NCBI GenBank assembly: GCA_036676295.1
Contig: JAKFDE010000005.1
Span: forward strand, 43,538-107,537
Source of the DNA: UBA4416 sp036676295
GTDB taxonomy: Bacteria > Bacteroidota > Bacteroidia > B-17B0 > Aurantibacillaceae
Direction: 5' to 3'
Length of the DNA stretch: 64,000 nt
Both the position numbers and the translations under genes were made by a program. The notes under the pieces were generated by a model, which worked only from the letters and a program-made list of their open reading frames with translations, made no database searches and was not told where the DNA came from. Shown here in pieces: positions 53,935 through 62,500 of the stretch; the first letter of the stretch is position 1; each line of letters starts with the position of its first letter.

Positions 53935-54288
53935 ATGTTTAATAAATCAAATAATGCTTCTCCCGATAATGCATCAATTAATTTAATTGGAAACGGAACT
54001 AATATTATTGGCGACATCAATTCAAATGGCGATGTACGAATAGATGGGATATTAAAAGGTAATATTTCTACCACCGGAAAGCTTGTGGTTGGTGCTTCAG
54101 GAAAAATTGAAGGAAATGTTCAATGTCAAAATGCTGATATATTAGGAGAAATACAAGGTAAAATTTCTGTGAGTGAGGCTCTGTCTTTAAAAGCTACTGC
54201 TAAAATAGCCGGCGATATCATTACCACAAAAATCTCTATTGAGCCCAATGCTTCATTTACCGGAACTTGTAACATGAATGCTAAATAA
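53935..54288 (+). CDS. Bactofilin (polymer-forming cytoskeletal protein)
   Basis: A 117-residue bactofilin whose core is a right-handed beta-helix of short hydrophobic strands: TNIIGDINSNGDVRIDGILKG, split by turns, then VVGASGKIEGNV and ADILGEIQGKI. The N-terminal tail is short and polar. Bactofilins self-assemble into filaments that organise cell-wall enzymes. In relatives it is encoded between porW/sprE and atpZ; here the adhesin separates it from porW. It is 2 bases before the AtpZ gene. Confidence 0.93.
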   Translation: MFNKSNNASPDNASINLIGNGTNIIGDINSNGDVRIDGILKGNISTTGKLVVGASGKIEGNVQCQNADILGEIQGKISVSEALSLKATAKIAGDIITTKISIEPNASFTGTCNMNAK

Positions 54289-54290
54289 AA

Positions 54291-54512
54291 ATGGAAGACA
54301 AAAAACCTGAACAACCCTTTAATGCATATGCCAAATATAGTACTTTGGGTATCCAAATGGGTGCTATCATTGGTGGTGGTTGTTATGGTGGCTATAAATT
54401 GGATGAGTATTTCAAAAATACAACTCCTGTTTTCACTATCATTTTAAGTTTAGTGTCTATCGCTGTTGCCATGTATCTTATTTTAAAAGATTTTATTAAA
54501 CCAAAAAAATGA
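54291..54512 (+). CDS. AtpZ/AtpI-family protein
   Basis: A 73-residue protein with two transmembrane helices (about residues 18-37 and 43-65). It carries the family sequence YSTLGIQMGAIIGGGCYGGY with conserved glycines and KLDEYF between the helices. AtpZ/AtpI proteins assist c-ring assembly or carry cations next to ATP synthase. Its stop overlaps the next start by 4 bases (ATGA). In this genome it is about 10.8 kb from the atpB-G operon and faces away from it. Confidence 0.9.
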   Translation: MEDKKPEQPFNAYAKYSTLGIQMGAIIGGGCYGGYKLDEYFKNTTPVFTIILSLVSIAVAMYLILKDFIKPKK

Positions 54513-54898
54513 TGGAAAATAAAAAAAAGTATTACCTCAACTTTTCACTTATTTGTGTTGGTGCTTTATTTTTATCGTATGGCTTAAGTCAATTGCCCAC
54601 TCGCTATTTACAAACCACACATTTTTGGATTCCTACTATATTTTTCCTCTTAACCTCATTGGGCATTAATGCCATACTAACTAAAAAAAATCAAGAGCCA
54701 AAAGAATTTGTTTTTAAAACACTTGCTCTGAGTATGGGACGTTTATTACTATGCATGGTATTCGTTTTAATTTATTCATTGATCAATAAACCTCAGGCCT
54801 TGGCGTTTACTTGCCATTTTATGATCCAGTACCTTGTTTTCACTCTGTTTGAGGTCTCATTTCTATTGAAATACATCAAGCGCACCAATCAACCATAA
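54509..54898 (+). CDS. Small four-helix membrane protein, AtpI-like
   Basis: A 129-residue protein with four predicted transmembrane helices (about residues 10-27, 37-57, 68-90, 98-120) and a short basic C-terminus. It resembles the ATP synthase I chain in size and topology, and in relatives a protein of this kind lies between atpZ and atpB. The assignment rests on topology and position, not on a clear motif. It overlaps the AtpZ gene by 4 bases. No atpB follows here. Confidence 0.65.
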   Translation: MMENKKKYYLNFSLICVGALFLSYGLSQLPTRYLQTTHFWIPTIFFLLTSLGINAILTKKNQEPKEFVFKTLALSMGRLLLCMVFVLIYSLINKPQALAFTCHFMIQYLVFTLFEVSFLLKYIKRTNQP

Positions 54899-54917
54899 AA
54901 CAAACCAGTTAACATAA

Positions 54918-54938
54918 AAGCCTTAGCACATAAGGCTT
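54918..54938 (+). terminator. Short hairpin after the AtpI-like gene
   Basis: AAGCCTTA (54918-54925) pairs with TAAGGCTT (54931-54938) around GCACA. An A-rich tract rather than a T run follows, so it is at best a weak terminator. It sits where atpB would normally begin. Confidence 0.4.
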
Positions 54939-54966
54939 AAAATCATAATTTTAAACTTAAAAACAC

Positions 54967-56154
54967 ATGAAACATATACTACTATCAGCGTTAGCAGTTT
55001 GTTCGTTAAGCGTCACGCTAGCTCAAACGCAAGCACCATATCAGGGCCCTCTTACAAACATGAAAGGGAGTGATTATAAATTTACAGTGGTAAAAAGCTT
55101 AGATGCTACCGCAGTACAAAATCAAAATCAAACCGGAACCTGTTGGTCATTCTCTTCACTATCTTTTTTCGAAAGTGAATTGATCCGTATGGGAAAAGGC
55201 AAAGAATTTAATTTATCAGAAATGTTTATTGCCCGTAAAGCATACCCATTAAAAGCTGATAATTACATCCGCATGCATGGCAGAGCTAATATGGCAGAAG
55301 GTGGTGGATTTTCGGATGTAGTTAATGTTATTCGTAAATACGGTATGGTTCCGGAAGAAGTATATACCGGCAAAAAAAATCCAAAAGATCAGCACAATCA
55401 CTCCGTACTTGAAGCTACTTTAAAAGGAATTGTAGCAGCAGCAGCGGATGATAAAAACACTAAAATAGATTTTGAAAACACACACAATGCTGTAGAAAGT
55501 ACCTGTGATGCGTTTTTAGGGAAAGTACCGGAAAAATTTACCTATAAAGGAAAAGAATACACTCCAAAAAGCTATGCCGAAGCTACCGGCATAAATCCAG
55601 ATGATTATGTCTTTTTAACTTCATACACACACCATCCTTTTTATAGCAAATTTACTTTAGAAGTGCCAGACAATTGGAATTGGGATCAAATGTACAACTT
55701 GCCATTAAATGAGTTTCAAGAAGTAATGCAAAATGCTATTAATACAGGGTTTTCGTTTGCGTGGGCAGCTGACGTAAGTGAAAAAGGATTTCGTTTTAAA
55801 GAAGGTTTAGCTATTGTACCGGAAACACCTATTTCTGAAATGAATGATGAAACCAAACAAGATCTATTTAAAAAACCTCATGCACAATTTAAAGTGACTC
55901 AGGAAAATCGTCAATTAGCTTTTGATAATTACGAAACACAAGATGACCATGGAATGCACATTGTAGGGATCGTGAAAGATCAAAACAATACACCCTACTA
56001 TATCGTAAAAAACTCATGGGGTAAAGATAGAAACGAATGTGATGGCTATTTTTATGCTTCAGAAAGTTATGTGTTGTACAAAACAACCAGCATTATGTTA
56101 CACAAAAAAGCAATTCCCGCAGCGATCGCCAAAAAATTAAACATTGCTCAATAA
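54967..56154 (+). CDS. Secreted C1B-type cysteine peptidase (bleomycin hydrolase/PepC-like)
   Basis: A 395-residue protein with a signal peptide (residues 1-19, ending TLAQ) and the PepC catalytic set: Cys59 in NQNQTGTCWSFSS, His328 in DDHGMHIVG and Asn349 in VKNSWG. Cytoplasmic PepC usually lacks a signal peptide; exported versions are common in Bacteroidota, where they probably degrade peptides in the periplasm. No sorting domain is present. It is a single gene between the AtpI-like gene and its own terminator. Confidence 0.93.
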   Translation: MKHILLSALAVCSLSVTLAQTQAPYQGPLTNMKGSDYKFTVVKSLDATAVQNQNQTGTCWSFSSLSFFESELIRMGKGKEFNLSEMFIARKAYPLKADNYIRMHGRANMAEGGGFSDVVNVIRKYGMVPEEVYTGKKNPKDQHNHSVLEATLKGIVAAAADDKNTKIDFENTHNAVESTCDAFLGKVPEKFTYKGKEYTPKSYAEATGINPDDYVFLTSYTHHPFYSKFTLEVPDNWNWDQMYNLPLNEFQEVMQNAINTGFSFAWAADVSEKGFRFKEGLAIVPETPISEMNDETKQDLFKKPHAQFKVTQENRQLAFDNYETQDDHGMHIVGIVKDQNNTPYYIVKNSWGKDRNECDGYFYASESYVLYKTTSIMLHKKAIPAAIAKKLNIAQ

Positions 56155-56174
56155 GCGTTAATTTAATCTAATTA

Positions 56175-56219
56175 AAAAACCTTTAGTGAAAATATTCATT
56201 AAAGGTTTTTGTTTTTTTA
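56175..56219 (+). terminator. Intrinsic terminator after the C1 peptidase gene
   Basis: AAAACCTTTAGTGAA pairs with TTCATTAAAGGTTTT (one G-T pair) around a four-base loop and is followed by TGTTTTTTT. It begins about 20 bases after the stop. Confidence 0.85.
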
Positions 56220-56246
56220 AGTAACTTAGCCAAATATTTAACGCAT

Positions 56247-57167
56247 ATGGAAGAACGTTCATCAAACGATAATCGAAAAAAATCAGGGCTATTATGGGTA
56301 TTAATAGGCCTTTTGGCTGTTACTAATGCAGTAACTGTTTGGATGTATTTAAAAGAAAAGAAGAGAGCTTCAAGTGAAGTGGTTATCAAAGAACAAGTAA
56401 TTGTTGAACGTGAAAATGTAAAAGAAGATCTATTGCAATTGCAAAAAGACTATAGTAATTTACAAACCAATGATGTTGTTTTACAGGCAGAAATTGAAGC
56501 TAAAAAGGCAGAAATTGATCAATTGTTACAAGATGCCGAAAAGCATAAAGGTGATGCTTATGTGATATCTAAACTTAAAAAAGAAACTGAAACCCTGCGT
56601 CAAATTATGCGTGGTTATGTAAGAACTATTGATTCCTTAGGAACTTTAAATAAAACATTAGTCGTTGAAAAAAACAATGTATTAAAAGAATTAGATAATG
56701 AAAAAGGCAAAACAACCAATTTAAGTAAAGAAAAAGAAGACCTTCAGGCAACTGTGCAAAGAGGTTCGATTTTATCATGCTTTAATGTAGTTGCCAAAGG
56801 AGTTAAATTTAAAAGCGGTGGTAAAAAAGAAGTTGAAACCACTAAAGCTTCCCGTTCTGAAAAAATTAAAGTGTCTTTTTCTTTAGGAGAAAACAAAATT
56901 GCAAAAGCCGGCGAAAAAACAGTTTACATTCGTATTGTAACGCCTGATGGAAAAGAAATGGCTAAATCTTATGACGATAATTACCGTTTTACATTCAATA
57001 AATCCAGCGGATTTTTTGCCGGAAAGGAATCATTAAACTATGCTAATGCAGAAATTAGCGGAGTAACTTATTGCGAAGGACAAGGGCCATTGGTAGCAGG
57101 AAACTATATTATTGAAGTATCCTGTGATGGCGCTGTGATCGGGTCTACAACCTTAAGATTAGATTAA
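56247..57167 (+). CDS. Membrane-anchored coiled-coil protein, function unknown
   Basis: A 306-residue protein with a short charged N-terminus, one transmembrane helix (about residues 14-34) and a long coiled coil (about 45-170, heptads of Leu/Ile with Lys/Glu). A C-terminal beta-rich domain (about 175-306) contains Cys near 175, 283 and 296. The topology places the coiled coil and beta domain in the periplasm. I recall similar proteins across Bacteroidota without a function; 'chromosome partitioning' labels given to such proteins reflect only the coiled coil. It converges on the FUSC gene, and the stops overlap by 9 bases. Confidence 0.8.
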   Translation: MEERSSNDNRKKSGLLWVLIGLLAVTNAVTVWMYLKEKKRASSEVVIKEQVIVERENVKEDLLQLQKDYSNLQTNDVVLQAEIEAKKAEIDQLLQDAEKHKGDAYVISKLKKETETLRQIMRGYVRTIDSLGTLNKTLVVEKNNVLKELDNEKGKTTNLSKEKEDLQATVQRGSILSCFNVVAKGVKFKSGGKKEVETTKASRSEKIKVSFSLGENKIAKAGEKTVYIRIVTPDGKEMAKSYDDNYRFTFNKSSGFFAGKESLNYANAEISGVTYCEGQGPLVAGNYIIEVSCDGAVIGSTTLRLD

Positions 57168-59372
57168 TTTTTTTGCCATAGCAACATCTCTCTGCTGAAT
57201 TAGTAGGCACAATGTTTCTAATTCAAAAATAATTTTTTTCAGTTCTGTTTGTATGAACTGTAAATTGTCGTCTGTTTCAAAAACCGCACTTTCTAAGCAT
57301 TTTTTGATCGATCTGAATTCTATTGGCGTAGGTGAAGAGAATGGAAATTCTGCTTTTTGGATCATCCAATCAAAGATCTCTGTAGCGTTTTCTGTAAAAT
57401 CAGTTAACTCTCTAATTGGAGTTTTTGAATTCATTTCATTAACAATTAAAGCTACTGAAGTAATTTCTCTGGCTATGCGAATATTCACTCCCACAATAGA
57501 AAAATTTTGATCAACCATAATTTGGATATGCTCCGGTTCTTCATACATCCTTTGTACACAAGCAAACACATCATTATTAGCCGCTTCGGCCGAACGGCGG
57601 TGTTTGTGCCAGGATTCATTAACAGAAAGTTCATTATTGAAATACTTGATCACTTGTTGTAAATACGCTTTATTTTGCTGAAAAGCATTTTTGATCAAAA
57701 AAGGGAAACGCTGTTTTTCCCAAATAGGCCAAAACACATAACCGGCAGTAATTGCCAAAGCCGCGCCAATTAAGGTAGAGAGAATTCGCCAACCTATTAA
57801 CTCCCAGGATCCTTGTTGCGATAACTGCATTAAAATTACCATCATAATGGTGACAAAAAACACCCCAACTTTGTAATTATTTCTTAAAAAATATGCCACA
57901 AAAAAGGACACAACAACCAACAAGCCAACAAACACCTGGTGTGGCAATGGCAACAACATAATGACACCGCCTAACAAAATACCGGCAACAGTACCCACAA
58001 TACGTTCAATACTTTTTTTACGCGTAGCTCCGTAATAAGGTTGTATAACAATGATCATTGTTAATGGGATCCAATAGCCATGATTGATATTGAAAAATTT
58101 AAATAAAAAAACACCTATTGATAATCCTGTTGCTACCCTTAAGGCATACTTAAATTGTTGTGTATTAAAGTTTACTAACTCTCTCAAAAACTCCATTAAT
58201 GCCTCAGGCTTAAGGCCTGATAAAAAATTATTAAAAGAAAGTTTATAGTTTTCCAGATAATCACTTTTTTTGAATTGAAGTTTTTGTTCGATCTGTTCAA
58301 GAGTGAGTAATAAATAATCCTGTGCTTTTTCAAGAGTTTCTATAAAATGCTGTAAGGCTTGTCTTTCTTTATCATTTAATTTCAGGTCGTCGCTTGCTTC
58401 TTTAAATAATTCAATAGAAGTCGCGCAACGCTTTACCCTGATCTTTGCCAGGGTTAGATCCTCTATTTCCAACGTAAAAATAAGAACTGACATACGCGCA
58501 CTGGCCTGATTAAAAGCTGACAATGTTTTGTATAATACTGATTTGCGAATGGATTGAAAAGACTTACTATTTATGACTTCCAGCTCCTCATGCATAGAAC
58601 TTAAAGTTGCCCCAAATAGAGAAGCTGTTTTTCTTAGTTCGATCATCATGTCATAATGCTGCGCTTTCAATCTGGTTTTATCCGTTTGTCTTCTGGCAAA
58701 TAAATTAATGGAATGATTGATCGCATCGCGAACAGCCAGCTCTTTTTGTAAGATCTGAGTAGAACTGATCTCTTTAAAAGCCACTTGTTGTTGAATTAAC
58801 GTATCTAAAAAATCCGTATTTGCTTTCCATACTTTAGCTACAGAGCGCCTTACAGGATTAGAAGGGCGAATAGGAAAAGAAATGATCGTAATTAAGATTG
58901 ACCATCCTGCACCTATCATTAAATACATACAAGTTTCAAAAGCTAAAATTCCGGTTGCCGGATTTGATAAGCCAAACAAAAAGAAAAAACCAACCGCTAC
59001 GCCAATACTGGATCCATAATCGCTCCAATTCCTGATCAATGCAGCAAACATTCCTACAAAAAACATGGTAATAACAGCTACCCCGATAGAATAGGAAGAA
59101 TACATTCCCAACAAAGCACCCGCTGTTATTAACCCTGTTTCTATACATTGAATAGTGATTTTTTTATAATGCGCTCCTCTGTAATCCAATAATGACAACA
59201 TATAAGCTCCAAAAGCAGCCCAAATAATGTTATACGAAAACCCGACAAACAATGGTAAAATAATCAACGGCACATTCAACGCCAAAACCACCCTAAAAGC
59301 CCAGGTAATTGTTGGTTCAAAATATTCCTGTTTTAAAACAGTATTGATTTGATTAATGGGTTTAAACCGCAT
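57159..59372 (-). CDS. FUSC-family (YccS/YhfK-like) membrane protein
   Basis: A 737-residue protein with two repeats, each a cluster of about five to six transmembrane helices (about residues 15-170 and 400-540) followed by a helical cytoplasmic domain. The second cluster has HGYWIPLTMIIVIQPYYGAT and ERIVGTVAGILLGG, the FUSC signature. Relatives include aromatic-acid exporter AaeB and YccS; export of small organic acids is inferred. An in-frame TTG would add 7 residues, but the promoter -7 box lies within that stretch, so the ATG at 59372 is the start. Confidence 0.88.
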   Translation of the reverse strand: MRFKPINQINTVLKQEYFEPTITWAFRVVLALNVPLIILPLFVGFSYNIIWAAFGAYMLSLLDYRGAHYKKITIQCIETGLITAGALLGMYSSYSIGVAVITMFFVGMFAALIRNWSDYGSSIGVAVGFFFLFGLSNPATGILAFETCMYLMIGAGWSILITIISFPIRPSNPVRRSVAKVWKANTDFLDTLIQQQVAFKEISSTQILQKELAVRDAINHSINLFARRQTDKTRLKAQHYDMMIELRKTASLFGATLSSMHEELEVINSKSFQSIRKSVLYKTLSAFNQASARMSVLIFTLEIEDLTLAKIRVKRCATSIELFKEASDDLKLNDKERQALQHFIETLEKAQDYLLLTLEQIEQKLQFKKSDYLENYKLSFNNFLSGLKPEALMEFLRELVNFNTQQFKYALRVATGLSIGVFLFKFFNINHGYWIPLTMIIVIQPYYGATRKKSIERIVGTVAGILLGGVIMLLPLPHQVFVGLLVVVSFFVAYFLRNNYKVGVFFVTIMMVILMQLSQQGSWELIGWRILSTLIGAALAITAGYVFWPIWEKQRFPFLIKNAFQQNKAYLQQVIKYFNNELSVNESWHKHRRSAEAANNDVFACVQRMYEEPEHIQIMVDQNFSIVGVNIRIAREITSVALIVNEMNSKTPIRELTDFTENATEIFDWMIQKAEFPFSSPTPIEFRSIKKCLESAVFETDDNLQFIQTELKKIIFELETLCLLIQQRDVAMAKKLI

Positions 59373-59381
59373 AAGGTCTTG

Positions 59382-59389
59382 CAAAGGTA
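59382..59389 (-). promoter_or_regulatory. -7 element of the FUSC gene
   Basis: TACCTTTG on the minus strand is a perfect TAnnTTTG, 9 bases before the ATG. The leader would be about 5 bases. Confidence 0.5.
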
Positions 59390-59579
59390 CCAAGTGTTAA
59401 GAAATTATTTCATTTATTTTATTTAAACATCTGATAATAAGTAATTTAAATGTTATAAGAGCTTGAAGAATTTTAAAACTGTATTATTTTGGGATAAAAA
59501 TCCAATTGTGGGCCATTAAATAGCAAATTAGTGTTAATTTAATACTTATTTTAGCCACCTAATTAAATTTTAAGATCTA

Positions 59580-62500
59580 ATGAAAAAACAACTATTTTCT
59601 GTGTTAAGTTTTCTGATGCTGTGCATTGGAGTGCAAGCACAAACAACATTGATAAGCCCTACCGGAGACGGAGGCTTTGAAACAGGTGGCACTTTTGCTG
59701 CTAATAACTGGAGCATTACCAGTGCAACTCAAGTAAATCAATGGGTTGTCGGAGTAAATGCAACCGCTGGTTTTACCGGTGCAAATGCTGCTTATGTGTC
59801 TGACACTTATGCAACAACCACAACTCACAGTTATGTAGTTACCTCTACAAGTGCTGTTCATTTTTATCGTGACGTTACAGTGCCTGTTGGGGAGACCAAT
59901 ATTCAATTATCTTTTAAATGGCTTTCTCAAGGAGAAGGAACCGCTTGGGACAAAATGAGAGTTTGGTTAGTACCAACTGCATTTACGCCAACAGCAGGAA
60001 CTCAAGTTACTTCAACAGGAACGGCTCCTGCAGGTAGAGTTCAGGTGGGACTAACGAATTATAATCTTCAAAGCACTTGGGCAACTGCAAATATTGCAAT
60101 TCCAACTGCTTATGCAGGAAATTCGTTTAGACTTGTTTTTGAATGGAGCAATGATAACTCTGGCGGTACTATGCCTCCGGCAGCAATTGATGACATTAAC
60201 CTAACAAGTTCAAGTTGTGGTGTTTCTCCAACAGCTTTAAATACCTCAACAGTATTAACTACTTCTGCCAATTTTACTTGGACAGCGGGTGGTACAGAAA
60301 CTGGTTGGGATATATATTATGGCTCAGCACCGTTAACCCCTCCAACGGCTTCAACTGTTCCTACTGCTACTTCAGCTGCAACATCATATTCTGCCACAGG
60401 CTTAATCCCATCAACAAATTATTCTGTTTATGTAAGAGCTATGTGTGGTGGAAGTATTATCGCTCCCTGGACGCCGGTTAAAGCTTTTGTAACAGCCGCT
60501 CTTCCGGAAGATTTACAAACCGTACAAATGACTGCTCCTGCGGTAAGCGCTACAGGTTGCTATGGGTCATCTATTCCTGTTGTTATACAAATCAAAAATG
60601 TAGGTTCTTCAATATTGGATTTTAGCACAAATAATGCTACAATCATTACAAACATTACCGGAACTAATCCTCAATCATTTACAACAACTGTAAATACAGG
60701 TACTTTAGCTGTTAATGCTACTCAAAACGTAACGGTATCAGCAACGTATAATATGAGTGCTGTTGGTGTTTATTCAGTAAATGCCTCGGCTACATTAGCT
60801 ACACCTGATGCCAACACCGCAAATGATGCTATGGCAGTGGCAACCAGAACAACGACTTCTGGAACACCTGCTCCATATTTTCAGGATTTTGCGGCAGGAA
60901 CGACTCCTGCAGGTTGGGTAAATACAAGTTCTTGGTCTTTTGCTACTACTCACGGTGTTACCAATAATGGTATTTACAAAAACATATATTCAGCAGGGAC
61001 AAGTGGTTCATTCAATTTATTGAAATTAGGCACTTTAACAGGCTCAGAAAGTATTGCATTTGATTTTAGAATTTTAAATTGGTCTGGATTTCCAACAGCC
61101 GGTACTCCAGCAGGAAACTGGGGTAATGTTAAAGTACAAGTAAGTACTGATTGCGGTGCAACATTTACAGATATCGGAACAATAGACAACACTAATCACA
61201 CTCAAACTGGTCAAAACTGGTACAATAAAGTATATTCTTTAGCCGCTTATGCAGGTCAAAATGTAACAATTAGAATTCTTGGAACATGGGCATCTGGTGA
61301 TTATTATGTTGACATGGACAATTTTAATATTGCTAGTTGTTTTGCTCCTACCGGTTTAGCGACGGCAAATATTACCACTACTACTACTGATATTTTATGG
61401 GTAACACCATCTGCAGGATCTCCGGCATCTTATATCAGTGAAGTTCGTACAAGTGGTGCTGCGGGTAGTGGAACTTTAGGATTAGTTTCAACAGCTACGA
61501 TCACGGCTCCAACAACAACAACTAACGTAACAGGCTTAACTGCATTTACTGCTTATACTGTTTATGTGAGAAGCGATTGTGGTGCAGGTGATTTGAGCAC
61601 TTGGACTTCTATGACATTTACAACACTTGCTGCTTGTCCGGTTCCTACTTCTTTAACGGTTAATGCATTAACAACCGGTTCTGCAAGTGTTGTTTGGACC
61701 GCAGGTGGTTCTGAAACTGCTTGGGATGTGTATTTTGGGGCATCTCCATTAACTCCTCCAACGGCAACTACAGTTCCTACTGCAACTACTGCTGCAACTT
61801 CATATACTGCAACTGGTTTAACAGCAGATACAAATTACTCTATTTATGTAAGATCTAATTGTGGTGTAGGTAATGAAAGTATCTGGACTCCGGTTACAAC
61901 TTTCTTTACAGGATATTGTACGCCTGCTCCAACATCAGTTGATGATTTAGGGATCACAAATGTTGACATCAACAATAGTGAAATTAGTAATGCTTCCGTT
62001 GCTGAACCAGGAAATTATGGTGACTATAGCGCACAAATAGCAAACGTTTATCAAAACACAAGTGTTCCATTTGCAATTACATATGAAACCGGATATACGT
62101 ATGATACTAAAATCTGGATCGACTTTAATGATGATTTAGATTTTAATGATGCAGGTGAAAATGTTTATACAGGTGTTTCAACATCTGCTTCTCCAACTAC
62201 ATTAACCGGCGTAATCAATATACCTGCCGGAGCACAAGTTGGTACTCACCGATTAAGAATAGGTGGTGTCGATTTTGGTCCTCCAACACCATGTTACAAT
62301 GGTTCTTATGGCGCTTATGAAGATTACTCTATTAACATTCAAGTACCTCCTCCATGTACTTTAACTCCGGTTGCAGGAACTATATCAGGTCCTTCTCCTG
62401 TAAACATTGGAACAACAAATTCATACACCATTTCTCCGGCTGATGCTAATTTACAATGGTATTCTTCAACTTCAGCTACAGGCCCTTGGACAATGATCGC

